Counted from the first letter of the stretch, positions 1-12,056 are shown. The stretch: 64,000 nucleotides of DNA from Theristus sp. LFF4_11 (GCA_030248135.1 JASANC010003522.1:1-64000), one strand, 5' to 3'. The notes: generated by a model not told the origin, from the sequence alone. Made by a program: numbers and translations.

Positions 1-267
1 GCTTCAAAAATAGCAGCAAAGTGTCCATAAATTTCCATCATCAACAAAAGTATTCATAAGGAATGAACAAAATGAGATCGAGACTGAATAAAAAACGGAT
101 GGTCGAGGAAAAAAGAGAAGAGCTAGTAAAAAGCAGGACAAATAATGGACGTTCAAGATACATAATAAGCACGAAATGTGGATGCTGTAATGGATTGAAT
201 TTTTTTTTAAAACGTAATTGCATTCGAATGGACACGTGTGCACTTTTTCAAAACGATATCAACAAAG

Positions 268-480
268 TACAGTATCGCCGAATAAATAGGGCAGTCCTTG
301 TCTTCTCAATCAAGGCGAGATCTGTCGCAGACTGTGAAAGCAAGAACTTGATGACAGTCTCCCATCGTTGTTGAGCAAAAAAAATCCGGAAATTGAAAAA
401 TTGGTTTCACTGTGTCGAACTAAAAAATGACATGAGCCGAGATATAATGCGGCAAAAAGACCGAACGGCCATTTCCGGTA
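268..480. mobile_element. MITE, family B (Tc1/mariner-like ends), copy 1
   Basis: The left end reads TACAGTATCGCCGAATAAAT and the right end carries the inverted motif CGGCCATTTCCGGTA. The same left-end block, followed by 'agtcc..tcaaggcg..atc..gtcgcagac', recurs at 41155 in the same orientation and near 37587 and 38122 inverted. The short inverted ends starting with TA suggest a TA-target MITE. It has no coding capacity and this copy is diverged. Confidence 0.6.
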
Positions 481-2767
481 ATCACTCATTGGCAAAGAAA
501 TCAAGCACAACATCAAATCCAAAGCAGCTGGATACAAAAATCCGAAATCGTCCAGTGCACTGAACCTTTACAAAGTTAAAAAATACACGTCTAATAGCAT
601 TTTTTTCATGTCAGATCAAGTGAAATCGAAGCTGACAATTCCAGTCGCGTGGGGCTAAGATTGGCTACTCGACAAAACTGTCAAAGCTGCCATGAGCCAG
701 CGCCAGCCGTGCCGTGTAGCTGCTTGTGAAAGTAATTCCATCGGGCTGATTAAAAACATTGCGTGATGTTATTTTCATTGCACACAGCTTGATCATGCAT
801 GGTAATCATCTGCAACAACTTCTGTGCAGGACTCTAGAACAAGTAGTCTATTGTTTCACCGATTCAAGCACCACACAAAAAAATAAAGTAAAAAGCGACT
901 CACATGGATACAACCATGATTATATGATAGACACAAACAAACTCCACTCAGTTCTTTTCCATGGACACGAACTTGACTGATGACCGATCAAAACAGCACC
1001 ATAATGGCAGGGAAACGGCGGCGGAGAGAAATAACACACCGAAAACCACTATTTTTAAATTTCTCAGTTGCTTTTTGTAGTCGGAAAAAGTGGCGTGATG
1101 TTTGACATGATAATGGTCAGACTTAAAACTATTAAGGTAAATCCAGTAGGTTCATCAGTTTGCCTGCGTTGCTTTATCGAAGGAAAAGTGGTATTTTCAG
1201 TTCGTGATGAAAAACATCTGGAAAGCGAAGCCACTGCAATGTACTGGCACAGTGTAGCAGCGTTATGTGACACAGCAAAAAGAGCGAGGTCCGACTGTGT
1301 AGCGTGGGCTGCGTACAGCAGTGCACTCGCGTGCGCTATCCCAGCACTGTCGCGACGCGGGGTGCTTTTGCCTGCTCCCTTTCGGGCCTGAGCCGGTGCG
1401 CCCCTCTTTGATTTGCGATCGGCAACCTGGACCACCGGACTCTCCAGTCGATGGCCGCATATTGACGCCGCGCTTGCTGTGGACGCTCGGTCAACGTGCA
1501 CAACACTGCACGCAGGACCCCCACGCGCAAGCCATCCACTCGCTCCGGCCCCCTCGCAGTTGGGTTACAGGCGCACACCACTACACCCGGCCGATCGAGT
1601 CCACCCGGTACGCTCTATATATACGCTATCGTTCTGTGAGCTCGTTTCAAATATTGCATATTTTCGGATTTCTTCATGTCGTTCGATTCAGCGTGATGAA
1701 CTGAACTCAGAAATGTAAAAAGTTTTATTGAAATTCAAAAGTTTGGCGTGAAACCGGGATGCTGAAGTTTAAAAATGCAACATAATGTTAACTGCGCAGC
1801 AGAAGAACACAGCGCGTTTATGCACAGCGAACGTGTTTCTGTCTGTATGTGTGCGTGTGTGTGTTGTTGTTGTTGTTGGGGTTGTGTGCTGGCTGGCAAT
1901 ACCAAACAACATCCTTGTAGTCAGCCTCGCATGTAGCTTGGCACTGTGTGCGTATGTTGTTTCAACACCACGCGTTTATGCGTTTGTTGCTCAGAAAAAA
2001 AACAGTTCAAAAATCTGCTTCCCAAAAAAGTTGTGGTTTCCTTATTTTTAGTCGCTTTTACAAAAAAGTTCGTGGTTAGTTTTCCAAGTGTGTGTGCTGT
2101 CCACAGCGATGTTCGAACTTTCCATCTACAGAACGGTAGACAGAAGCCCTACTGTTTTTTTGTCGCACAGATTTGTAAATGGTTCATTGATTTGCACCAT
2201 ATCCACAGAAAGGCCATTCTTATCAAGTATAAAATGTTTCCATACAGCAAAAAGGCAACAATAATTGACACGTTTTAGAACCCGAGGCATTTTTTAAACT
2301 TAGTTTTTAATACACAAATATACACATGAAATTATTTGGGCGCGTTAGTTTTCCGTCAGGGCCGCGTGGAGAACAATGAAGTCGACATTTTTTTTAGAAA
2401 AACTGAACCAATTGTTTTCATCAGAATGCAGTTAAACATAGCATTACACATATAACAAACAATCGTGTCTTTTGGAAGACTTATTTATGTGTTTCAAACC
2501 CAAACCAAAAACCGCCATTGTGAACTTACAAAACAGTGACGGAAGACAACGACTTTGATTTGTACAACGATTTGAACGTTTTTTTGCGGGCGCATTTTTT
2601 GCACAAGCAGCACAGGTTGAAAATTAAAAACAAGTTTACTTTCATTTTTGTTACACGTCGATACGAAAACGAAAACGACGGATCTTTGAAAACATCTTTG
2701 TATTGTATTCGGTGGCGTGTGTCAGAACGACTGAAGTGCCCACTTGAAGACAGGGTCAGCTGTGCTT
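481..2767. other. No gene recognised; GC-rich patch at 1300-1620
   Basis: I see no convincing exon here. A GC-rich patch (about 1300-1620) ends in a TATA-like run (ctatatatac near 1614), and a TG/GTT-rich tract lies near 1846-1880. Open frames across the GC-rich patch on both strands show no family signature and no matched splice phases, so I treat the region as non-coding or as an unrecognised first exon. Confidence 0.4.
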
Positions 2768-3221
2768 CTAGTGCGAGTCGAGTCCGGTCTTGACGGGGCT
2801 GTCCTGGACGCAGTGCACGAACGTGCCGCCCCTGTGCGTGCAGTGTCGCAGGCAGCTGCGCATGTAGTCGCCGCCGATCAACACGGACGTCTCCAGCGTG
2901 CAACAGTCAAAGTGGCCGCCCATGAATTTGCTGTTGCCGCCCGAGCACGAGTGGAATTTGCCGCCGGTCACCTCGCAACGCTCGAACGTGCACTGCTCGT
3001 AGATGCCGTCTGCAAGTTTGCAGTCGACGAACTTGCGCTCGCGGTAGTGGCCGCCGTGCAGTGTCTGGTGTTTGATCGCCTCTCGCTCGGCGGCGTGCGG
3101 CTCGGCGCGCGGTGAGCCGAGCGTCAAATGCGGCGCAACCTGCCGCTGCTGGCGGGGCACGGCTGGAAATGGCGATGCGGTGGAGACGCTACTGTTCGAG
3201 TGTGGTGCTGTGAAGGTTGCT
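2768..3221 (-). CDS. Terminal exon of a Cys-rich, pentapeptide-like repeat protein
   Basis: The minus-strand frame ends at a TAG (2768). It begins after a plausible acceptor (ttttacattgtgcag) just above 3221 and has no Met near that point, so it is probably the last exon of a spliced gene. Its second half is a run of about ten-residue units rich in Gly-Gly, aromatic and Cys residues (GGHYRERKFVDC, EQCTFERC, GGKFHSC, GGHFDCC, GGDYMRSC, GGTFVHC). The spacing resembles pentapeptide or right-handed beta-helix repeats, or MORN-like Gly-aromatic repeats. About 12 Cys fall in ~95 residues. The first half is Pro/Ser/Ala-rich and looks disordered. I do not recognise the family. The upstream exon is unresolved: a frame with ATG near 3609 is possible, but its phase does not join cleanly. 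Confidence 0.6.
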
Positions 3222-3240
3222 CTGCACAATGTAAAAGCTC

Positions 3241-3387
3241 TCCGAACAGGTGTCCGGTAGTATCCTGACCGCCCGAGTGTCCGTGTCGCCGAAATGAGAG
3301 CGGCCGAGTGTGGTGTTGGAACTTCTGTTTTTAGAACACTATGCGGGACACCGAGGCAGACGAGACACCGGACGCCTGTTTAGACAC
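3241..3387. mobile_element. MITE, family A, copy 1 (inverted ends AGGTGTCCGG)
   Basis: The left end (cgaacaggtgtccgg) and the reverse complement of the right end (ctaaacaggcgtccgg) match at most positions. The ~147-bp palindrome has a second copy at 6911-7051 with the same ends. It lies just upstream of the Cys-rich exon, probably in its intron. There is no coding capacity. Confidence 0.6.
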
Positions 3388-6300
3388 TTTATTTTCAGCG
3401 TGTGGACTGCTCCAGTTTAGTTGCGTTCCACAATACAAATGCCTGTTGTGCACGTGCGAGCGAAATGAATGATGATCTGTTTCGAACTGAACGGATATAC
3501 ATGTACTGTATCAGCATCTCGTTTCAATTACAGCCTCAACATCACCACGGACCGTCGTTCGTCTGCGCGGCGATGGTGCCGACGAGACTCTTCGTCTGTG
3601 TCCATGACGACGGCACGCCAAGCACCCCGAGCCTGACACTCGTGGCGAGCGGACGAATCGGCTGGCGCAGCTGCGGTGTCAGCACGGCCTAAGAGGTCTG
3701 TTGTATTGCAGTGCAGACATTTTGAGTGGACACAAACATCAGGGACGTTCCCGGGCTAGAACGACTCAACTCCAGTGAGAAAACCGGGCTACTCTAACGG
3801 CTACTGAATGGCGTTCACGTGTTATAATAACATATGTAAATGCGACTCAGTAGCCGTTTCAGTGGCTGTTTCCGCAGCATCGTTTACTCAGTACACCAAA
3901 TCGGCTTGCTTGCACTAAACCGTAAGTTCACGAACCGCCATTTCCCGAATGCAGTGTCGTTGCATGCTGAAGAAGCGACGTGTTTGACGCTATGCCACTG
4001 GCAAACTGATTTTTTTATGAAAGCGTTCGCAAGTCTCGATTTCCGTCGATGTGCGAAATAAACTCTTCCAGCTGTCAGCTGCGCCAGGCTGGAAGGATGA
4101 CCCGCTTATAGTTTGAAACTATTTGCAGAATTTTTTTTTCAAATGCCAAGTAGCGTGGGACGCAGCGGGTCCCGTCGCGTTGCTGTTATTTTGGTAAATG
4201 CCTGATAAAAATGATGGATGTTTATCTTTCTGTTATGACAGGCAGGCACATGATTGAAAAACAACATATAAAAACACTGTTCTGTTCTGTCTAGTTTGGG
4301 TTTTGGCTAAAGTTACATCGAAAGGAAAACAAAAGTGATAATATGAAACAAATTATATTCTAAACTGTTGATGTTGCATTGGTCCACGAACTGGGTCTGC
4401 TTTTGAAGATTTACCTACAGTACAAAACACAGAATTGTTGTTATCACAAATTGGCTTGAAATAGAAAAAAACAGAGCTCTTCAAATAAGGTTAGAGTATA
4501 TTTTGCAAGAGCTGAAAGGAATGTAAACCGGGTGGCGGCAAATGGGCAGTAAAAAGTCATGAAAACCTGGAAGTGCGAAAAATATGAAAATATATGATTA
4601 TAACACGATAAGATGGGTATTATATTTTTTAAACTGAATGCAAGATTATGCCAAGGTCGTTTTGCAGTGCCTGTTTGCGCACCCACGTGCGCTGGTTTTT
4701 AAAATGGAAACAAAGTTTTTGCTCGGCGACGTGCGTGCTGCGTTTCGTCGTTGGTTGAATCGCTGCCAGGTTTGATTGATGACAGCCTGCTCCTAACGTT
4801 TATTTTTGTCAGTCGATAGAAAAACTGTCCGACAAAAAAATAGACGCCCGCTGGCCCGGATTCTTAGAAAATAAATTACAAGTGCAACAAACGCAAACTT
4901 CCCAGTGAACAAACTTGACTGCGTCCAGATTTCAGCGTTACAAAATACGATAATCACCCAAACTACCATAAATCACCCAAAGTCGCCAAAACTATGAATA
5001 CGATCGTCATTTCCTGCGTGAAAACACACATGAATGTGCAGTGAACGTTGGATTATTGTAAAAATTGAACAGCATGAAAACACATGCGTCTTATATACTT
5101 GCACACCTTCACTGGCCGATTGCCAGAAACGCAACCAGGGTTTTAGCACTGTTAAAAATTAAAAAAGCTTGTTCTGAATCCATCCTGAGACGCATTTTGA
5201 AGCATCAAGGAGCTATTTTGTCAATTTAAAAAAAATCATTTGAAGAAACGAAACAGGAATTGGATAAAAATTGCACCGGCGAAAACGTCACGGGTGCACG
5301 CACACAACGAAATCAATCACAATGAACGATTCAACCGATGTTGAATACATTCAAGGCTGTTTTGACATGAGATCACAGAACAGAAACAACAAACAACAGA
5401 ACCAGATTGGCAGTGCGCGGGGCGCGCACACACTGTTTGAATAAAAAAATGAACATACCAATGCAATCCTGGAAAAATATAGAAACTGAAATTTGTTCAA
5501 AACTGCGCATCAGTGCAACTACAAACACACGCACACATAGCGTGGAACTTGCGCATTTTTTAAGAAGTGATGAATGACTGGGGTAATCGTGGCCGAAAAA
5601 TCGAACAGAAAAAGTCTGTGACATCTTTCGACCAAACTTGCGCACAAAATTGGGATACACCGTTTGTTCCTAATACTTGTTTTTTTTTACCGCGAAAAAG
5701 CTTACTGACGTATGCAACTCGCATACTTTCTGACACAGCTCTGTCGATAATGATGCAAAACAAAATCGTATGGTTTCGGACATATAAATAAACTAACAAA
5801 TTGTGGAGGTCCATATTCCTTGAGTGACACTCACTATGACAGCTCGAACTCGCTACAAATGCTCATAAAACATGTGTATCCAAGCAAGGCAAGTTTGTTG
5901 ACGCTGATGTGCAAGTCATTGGCTTGACAAATGCGCGCGTTTCATGCAATGGCTCACGCTAAGTTGCGATTGCGAGCGATAATACAGTTTTAGCTTGAGT
6001 CATGGCTTACTTGCTTTTATTAGCTCAGCTGGTTCTTGAATGGAAAAACTGTTCTCCCATTTCAAAACATGTAAAATAGCTTTTAGAAACAAAATCTATG
6101 TACGGCATGGCGTGGCGATACAACGCAGTTTGTCATCATGTTGAAATGGAATGAAGCACACGTTGTTTACGCGCATAGTTGCCAGCCCGTTTTTTATTTC
6201 GTCGGCTTGAGCAACAACCGTGGTTTCCGCGGCAGCTCCCAGATTTACCAAACGGGCGCCCACATTGGGTTGCTGTGAAATGTAGAAGTTTATAATTTAG

Positions 6301-6910
6301 AAATAAAGTCGCAACCAGAAGGTCCAAAGTTCAGAAGGACCACCCTGGTGTCTGATTATGAAAACTTGCGCACGTTTCAGTTTTGATCATCAAAACAAAA
6401 TAAACCATAAAAGTTGGACTAATAAACCACGAAGAGTTTTTTTGGTTAAAAACAAGTAAACAAAGTGACGGAAGCTGTAAAAATAGATATATTAGCATTG
6501 CTCTATTAGGCTACTTTGCTTTTCTAAAGGTGTACAAGTACTTTGCTCTTCTTGTCAACGTATAAAAAGCGGAACAAACCGTGTTTGTGCGAATTTCGGG
6601 TCTTTTTTATCAGCTAACGGCTAGCAATTTACAAAGCTGTTTACTGCTACTGTGTGACAAAAAGTTTGGCGGCACGGTGGAACAGTGTAAAAAAATGTGT
6701 TGTATACTTTGGAGTGCGCGCAGTCACTTCAATACAACGTTGGAAATTGCTACCTCCAGCGCACTCTAAAAACTGAAACAAAACTGTGAAAGTGCGACTC
6801 TTTTGCTCTGGGTGCAAAAGAGAAGTGCCACTTAAAAACTACTCGGAAATTTTGCGACACAAATGTGTACTGCTTGCTGAAGTCGTCTGGGCATTGTTGC
6901 GCGTTAAAAC
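3388..6910. other. No gene recognised
   Basis: This stretch is AT-rich with many short homopolymers. A GC-richer patch at 3545-3690 has a short minus-strand open frame starting with ATG near 3609 (MDTDEESRRHHRRADERRS) that could be a 5' exon of the 2768-3221 gene. The splice phase with that exon is not convincing. I see nothing else. Confidence 0.35.
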
Positions 6911-7051
6911 GTGTCCGAACAGGTGTCCTGTCCACCTGCCCGCTGGTATCCCGGAAATAATGGTGGCACACCGCACTCGGGCGTTTTATGTCGCTCTCAA
7001 TTTTGGGACACCGCGTGGAACAAGCGGACAGGTCGCCGGACACCTTTTTAA
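6911..7051. mobile_element. MITE, family A, copy 2
   Basis: The ends (gtgtccgaacaggtgtcc and, inverted, ttaaaaaggtgtccgg) pair for about 35 bp, including a second block ACCTG-CCGCT. It shares its sequence plan with 3241-3387. This copy is better preserved in its subterminal palindrome. No open frame. Confidence 0.6.
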
Positions 7052-8102
7052 GTTTTTTTAGCGTTTATACTAACAAAACATCAGCGTCTCAATCCAATAA
7101 GTAATCGCACCACGGTACACTGTAACGATCATTTTTTATGAATTGAGAAAAATTGCAAATCTTCGAACGAAAAACGCACGCACTCGGTTAATTCACAGCA
7201 TTCGCAGCGTCTGATGTGCGTGCTCGAGAAGCTGGTCGGCATGATAGGCTCGTAAAATGCCGCTTTTCTTCTCAGCGAAACGCGTCAGCTTGTTGCGCGT
7301 GTTGACAAACAAAAATATTTGCACAAGCGCAGACACCGGTCGGTTAGCAAATATTTGAGGCACCTTTTGATCTAAGCGAATGATTTCATGGCGGCTTAGT
7401 GAGCGCGCAATGAAAAGGGGGCACCCAAATAGACAAATGCAAACAGACGTCGTTTGGAGAGAATAAATTCAGTGAAACAAAAACATAACAGATCTGATGT
7501 GAAATCTACGTCACAGTGAAAGCTTTGTTTTGAAGTCATTTTGTATTTTTAAATATTTTTTTAAGCGAGCTTTTGACAATGCCCAACGGAACAAGGCCAA
7601 ATTGCCTGCAGGTGAATAAGGTGTGCGGTCACAAGCTTGCGTTGACCCTTGCTTGGTTGAGGCGCTAGCAAATAAAAAAACGCAGTTTTCAAAATTGAAC
7701 TTGCAAGTAAAGTAACACATCGATGCCTGGGTTCTTGAGTACTCATTTTCAAACATACCTGTCAACATGGTAAACATTGCAACAAAACATGGCGTTTTTT
7801 ACCAGATATTTTTTGCGCTGCTTAATTCAACATCGAACACTGACGACACAGCCCTTGCAGAAACGTTTCGAAAAACCGGTTTCTCAAACTCCGTACGTAA
7901 ACCGCGTTCAGAAAAAGCAACGCGACTGACTACTGTCTGGTGTCTGTTAGTCTGTTTACGGCTATTGTTTAGGCTAGCGGCTAGGCGTGCAACTTTTGAC
8001 CTTTTTGTAACACTGGCGTATTTTTTATGTGCCATCTACGATGTCGATGATCTCGTTGCATGCCAGTCACAGAATCACAGCAAAACTATAGGCGATCGAG
8101 AG

Positions 8103-9886
8103 TCACGCAAAGTCCAACGAAGATCGTTGATGTGCGAAGCGCGGCAGTTGCTCAGCGATTTCGTCGAGTTCCCAGTGGACTGATTTGCTTTTGCGCACTC
8201 TGCCGCTCGTCAAATGCTCGCCAGCGTCATCGCTCAGCTCGTGCTCTCTGCTGCTTTCGTTCTGATCATCAGTGTTCCGGTGAAGTGGGTGCCCTAAAAA
8301 TGAGCCAAAACTGTTTCATCTTTTTGCATTCCTACATGTGTTTTAAAATCAGTGCACTGCAACTTGCAACTACTGCCACCAGTCAAATAGCCCGATTTAC
8401 ACGGTTTGCGGCTGCCAAAGCACAGCAAATTCGTCAGAACGTGTTATTTTTTTAGTTTTGGTTCCGAGACTCAATGCGCGCATAGATGGGTAAACATGAC
8501 GCGGAAATTCAAAATTGGTCATGTGATTCTAATATGAAGCTTTATATGTGGGACCGTAAAGATGTGTTCGACGACTGTTGAAAAAAAAGAAATCAAAACG
8601 CACGGTATTTCGGGTCGTAGAAGATTGGAGCAGTGGCAAGTCGTGGGCTGACCACTCTGACTCGATCGAGCATCGTTGCAAACTCAGGCGAGTCGTCATT
8701 AGTGAACGAGATCAAAATGCTCAGCATGCAACTCAACGACGGCTGTGCCACTTGCTCGTTTTCAATCACTACAATCGCTCACGAAAATGTGCGTGTGTAT
8801 TTCAAAAAAGCATGTTGAACATCAGCAACAAAAGGTTGATAAGCAAACCAGCTAACCGGGCAACAGAACATGGCGACGAAATGCGATCAACATCAACCGT
8901 CGGATGTCTTTCGAGATTTGTGGGTCGGTCTACAAAAAATGAGTAAAGTAGTTTATTGATCATTGAAATATGGCCTGAATCAAAAAAAATGTATACGGTA
9001 TGTGATGAGCAACCTGCAGCGGCGACAACACCGCCTGAACGTCGGGCATGATTTTCTGAAAGAAAACTGTCCAAAAGTCGAGCAGCCGTTGAATTTTGCC
9101 TTCCGGCGGCATGGTCACCAGGATCATGGTTGCCTTGCCGCTCAAGCACCCCGGCAAAGCGTCGTGCTGAAAGACTGCGAACTGTGCAACGTGAAGCAAA
9201 AATAATATGAACACTATGATCTTTTATTTTGGTCCCGCAACTCAAGGCGCGCATAGATACTCAGGTAAACAGTTTCATGAATGACGCGGGAATTCAAAAT
9301 TGGTAAAGTGACCCGAGTCCCCTAGATAGGGCCGAGTCACTTAGGCGACTTTGAATTGCTACATAAAGATTGTAACTAGTTTTATTTCCATGTCAGCACA
9401 CGCACTCAGTCGCAGAACTGAAAAAATTGATAACAAACAATTTTGTGAGGCATCCTGACCTCGAAAAAGTGCATCACGATGTCTTTCAACGTGAAATCGG
9501 CGACGTTACGCAGATAGTTGGACAGATCGCGTTTCTCGTTTGTCGTGACGTCGTAGCCTTGTAGCAACAAGCCGAGCACTTGCTGACAGCTGTTGAAGTG
9601 GAACGCACACAAATGAAACACACTGAATGTCATCATCAGCAAAACATCACCGAATTTCTGCAGCGCCAAAAAACATATAATCGCAAACAACTGGCACGGA
9701 TGCTGTGCTGTAGAGAGTCAGCCAATCAGCATGCTGCCAATAATATACAGCCGTTGTGTCGAAGCGGCAGACTTGACCGAAAGTCGTTTTCAGTGGCGTT
9801 TGCGAGTGAGCCCACCGAGCCAAGTGTCGTCCGGCGAGAGCGCGCCGGATCCGCCGAATCAAACCGCGGTACGTTGCCAATTTCAT
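8103..9886 (-). CDS. PRR5: PRR5/Protor-like subunit of mTORC2 (HbrB-like domain), 5' end missing
   Basis: Six exons (9886-9778, 9589-9460, 9181-9014, 8929-8857, 8768-8604, 8293-8103) join in phase to give about 278 residues ending at a TGA. The centre matches PRR5/PRR5L block by block: LLDFWTVFFQKIMPDVQAVL, then IRRLMLIAFRRHVLLP, then a helical LSCMLSIL segment and MLDRVRVVSPRL. These correspond to the family's LLD..WDFFF..LP.LQAIFYPVQ, VRQLALL.FR and IVQMLLVLQ...VSPYL blocks. PRR5 proteins bind Rictor in mTORC2 and modulate AKT/SGK signalling. The C-terminal exon has a KSKSVHW segment like the family's basic Ser-rich tails. No initiator exon was found: the first exon listed opens in phase 1 and a LINE sits just upstream (10176). 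Two introns carry family C MITEs. The family call is strong; which paralogue is undecidable. Confidence 0.85.
8452..8530. mobile_element. MITE, family C, truncated copy
   Basis: The sequence 'ggttccgagactcaatg.gcgcatag' followed by 'gacgcgg.aattcaaaattgg' is nearly identical to the start of the copy at 9222. It lies in the last intron of the PRR5-like gene. The other half is missing. Confidence 0.6.
9222..9372. mobile_element. MITE, family C, in a PRR5 intron
   Basis: The left end is 'ttttggtcccgcaactcaaggcgcgcatag'-like. The internal 'gaattcaaaattggtaaagtgacccgag' pairs with a downstream 'ggccgagtcacttaggcgactttgaattgc', giving a palindrome. Relatives lie at 8452, 13822, 28768, 45990 and 56580. 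Non-coding. Confidence 0.6.
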
Positions 9887-10175
9887 CTGAAGTGCCAGTG
9901 GGTTTCACTTTGAAGTTTCATCAAAATAAAACGTTTTTTGTTGAGTCAAGCTGAATGTGAACTTTGAAATATCCAAATTGAGGTTAGAGGAGTGATTTTT
10001 TTTACTTTTTACCAATTTTAAGGGTTAAAATGTCCAATTTGGCTTTGAACTACAAAAAAATTAAAACCCAGCGCGTCAGCGCGGCTCGAATGTATCTATT
10101 TTTGTCGACCTTCAGATTTTGCTCTGGCATTTGGAAAAAAATTCAATCAGGTAATTGAAAATTTACAACATTACT

Positions 10176-12045
10176 CTTACAACATCATTAGTCTGCTTGT
10201 AACCGCAGCGGACAAACTAGAGAGGTGGAGGGAGCACTTCAGTACCCAATTCGGTGCTGAACCTCCCAGGGACACCCCACTGCAACGTCCGCTTGACAGC
10301 TCCACCAACAGCACTTCAGCAGTCAGCATTGAGCCACCAACAATTGAAGAAATCGTAAACGCGATCAAACGTCTTCGATCCGGAAAATCGGCGGGCCCGG
10401 ATGGTCTGCCAGCGGAACTGTTCAAATGTGCACCGGCGACGCTAATCCATCGCCTGCATCAGTGTCTGAGGCGCATCTGGGACACAGAGCAGATTCCGCC
10501 TGAGTGGAGAGAGTCTGTCTGCATTCCGATACACAAGAAAAAATCAAGAATGGAGTGTGCAAACTATAGAGGAATCAACCTGTTGCCGACAATCACTAAA
10601 CTGTTCGAAACAATTGTGCTAGTACGCATAGCGACGCTGAGAGAGCAACTGGCGAGAGAAGAGCAGGCCGGTTTCCGCGTGGGCCGGGGCACAGTCGATA
10701 ACGTATTCACCCTGCGGCAGCTGACGGAGACGCGAGCGCTCTACAATCGGCCGACACTGATGGCATTTCTTGACATTCGGGGTGCCTTTGACTCTATCGA
10801 CAGAGAAAGAATGTTCGATATTCTCGCCGCCGGCGGATTCCCGGCAAAAATAATATCTCTAATAAAAGCAATCTACACCGAGCAGCGTACCAAAATCCGG
10901 GCATACGGCGGCCTATCAGCAGCGTTTGAACCGAGAACCGGCGTTTGGCAGGGAGGAGTCCTAAGTCCTGTCCTGTTCACATTTGTGATGGACAGGATAA
11001 TCCGACAGGCTCAGACCGACTGCGGGGACTGTTACGGCATTACCATGGGCTGCAGCGGCACGGAGGGGCCACAGTTGACGACCTTCAGATCACTGGAATT
11101 CGCGGATGACGTGGTCATATTTGCGCAGACCACGCCCTCACTGCAGCGAGGCCTAAACGCTCTGACAAATGCAGCTGGACGGGTCGGTCTGCGTTTTGCG
11201 CCGGCAAAATGCGAATTGCTCGCCGCAGACTGGCCCGCCGGGGACGCGGCAGACGTTACGATCGACGGCGTGCAACTGCCAAGAGTCGACTCGGCGGTCT
11301 ACCTGGGGGCGGTAATAAACGCGAACAATGACTGTTCAGACGATGTTCATCGGCGCATCAAGCTGTCTGCCCTGGCGTTCCACAGCCTGCGGCGGCTGTG
11401 GCGATCGCACGACGTGTCAATACGCACAAAGGCACGGGTGTACTCGGCGTGCATCCGCTCGTCGCTGCTCTACGGCTGCGAATTGTGGTCGCTTAACAAT
11501 TCAACATTAAATAAAATAAAAGTGCAAGACAATCAGTGGCTCCGTTCCATCACCGGCACTCACTGGTCTGATCGCGTCACAAATAAAACCGTGCAACGTC
11601 GCGCATTCGGGCCGAAGGCGAACACTCAGGGCGACATCACGCAGCTGATTCAGCTGCGACGTCTACGGTGGCTGGGGCATGTGGCGCGCATGAGTCCGAG
11701 CCGCATTCCCGCGCGGGCGATCATGGCGTGCGCGGAGCGTGACTGGCGGCGGGCGCGAGGGCGACCGAAGGTGACGTGGCGAGAGATCACAAAAACTGAG
11801 ACAAAACCGCTCTACACCAACGCGAGAGGGCGCATTCTGTATCCGCGTTCGGAGACGGCTGAGAAGCGAGGCGACTACAGCAGTTGGTACCGCACTATTC
11901 AGGCGAGCGCGAACGACAGGCAGCGATGGTCGGCAAACATCGAGGCGATGACGTACAAAACCGGAACGGTGGTGAACGGCGTCGAAGCCCGAACAACGGG
12001 AGCCGCGCTACGCGGAGCGACGAACTAAGTCAAGTAAGTCAAGTC
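10176..12045 (+). mobile_element. 5'-truncated non-LTR retrotransposon with 11-bp target duplication
   Basis: The insertion is flanked by a perfect direct repeat acaacattact (10165-10175 and 12046-12056), as expected for target-primed reverse transcription. The 5' end is cut inside the reading frame, so the apurinic-type endonuclease domain expected in this class is absent. The 3' end follows the stop by about 17 bp and consists of a short reiterated aagtcaagt tail, as in RTE-type elements. The reading frame is uninterrupted and the duplication perfect, which suggests a fairly recent insertion. It lies just upstream of the PRR5-like gene in the opposite orientation. Confidence 0.9.
10181..12028 (+). 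CDS. LINE reverse transcriptase, N-terminally truncated
   Basis: The frame is open for 615 codons from the truncation point to TAA at 12026-12028; the first internal ATG is at 10550. Features in order: the pre-finger block LRSGKSAGPDGLPAELFK (~65), PPEWRESVCIPIHKK (~105), NYRGINLLPTITKLFE (~127), AFLDIRGAFDSIDRERMF (first catalytic Asp, ~200), QGGVLSPVLFTFVMDR (~265) and the catalytic box LEFADDVVIF (~305). The C-terminal block contains LLYGCELWSLN and LRRLRWLGHVARM, typical of the RTE/Nimb-like LINEs often annotated as craniofacial development protein 2-like. It copies its own RNA at a nicked target. The endonuclease is missing, so this copy is probably not autonomous. Confidence 0.9.
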   Translation, partial: NIISLLVTAADKLERWREHFSTQFGAEPPRDTPLQRPLDSSTNSTSAVSIEPPTIEEIVNAIKRLRSGKSAGPDGLPAELFKCAPATLIHRLHQCLRRIWDTEQIPPEWRESVCIPIHKKKSRMECANYRGINLLPTITKLFETIVLVRIATLREQLAREEQAGFRVGRGTVDNVFTLRQLTETRALYNRPTLMAFLDIRGAFDSIDRERMFDILAAGGFPAKIISLIKAIYTEQRTKIRAYGGLSAAFEPRTGVWQGGVLSPVLFTFVMDRIIRQAQTDCGDCYGITMGCSGTEGPQLTTFRSLEFADDVVIFAQTTPSLQRGLNALTNAAGRVGLRFAPAKCELLAADWPAGDAADVTIDGVQLPRVDSAVYLGAVINANNDCSDDVHRRIKLSALAFHSLRRLWRSHDVSIRTKARVYSACIRSSLLYGCELWSLNNSTLNKIKVQDNQWLRSITGTHWSDRVTNKTVQRRAFGPKANTQGDITQLIQLRRLRWLGHVARMSPSRIPARAIMACAERDWRRARGRPKVTWREITKTETKPLYTNARGRILYPRSETAEKRGDYSSWYRTIQASANDRQRWSANIEAMTYKTGTVVNGVEARTTGAALRGATN

Positions 12046-12056
12046 ACAACATTACT

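Noticed and set aside
1064..1501. Open frames on both strands over a GC-rich patch with a nearby TATA-like run
   Set aside because: No family resemblance, repeated overlapping frames as expected from GC-rich DNA, and no splice sites with matching phase.
7767..8183. Plus-strand frame upstream of and overlapping the PRR5 3' end
   Set aside because: No domain, overlaps the PRR5 terminal exon antisense, and its N-terminal part lies in AT-rich DNA.
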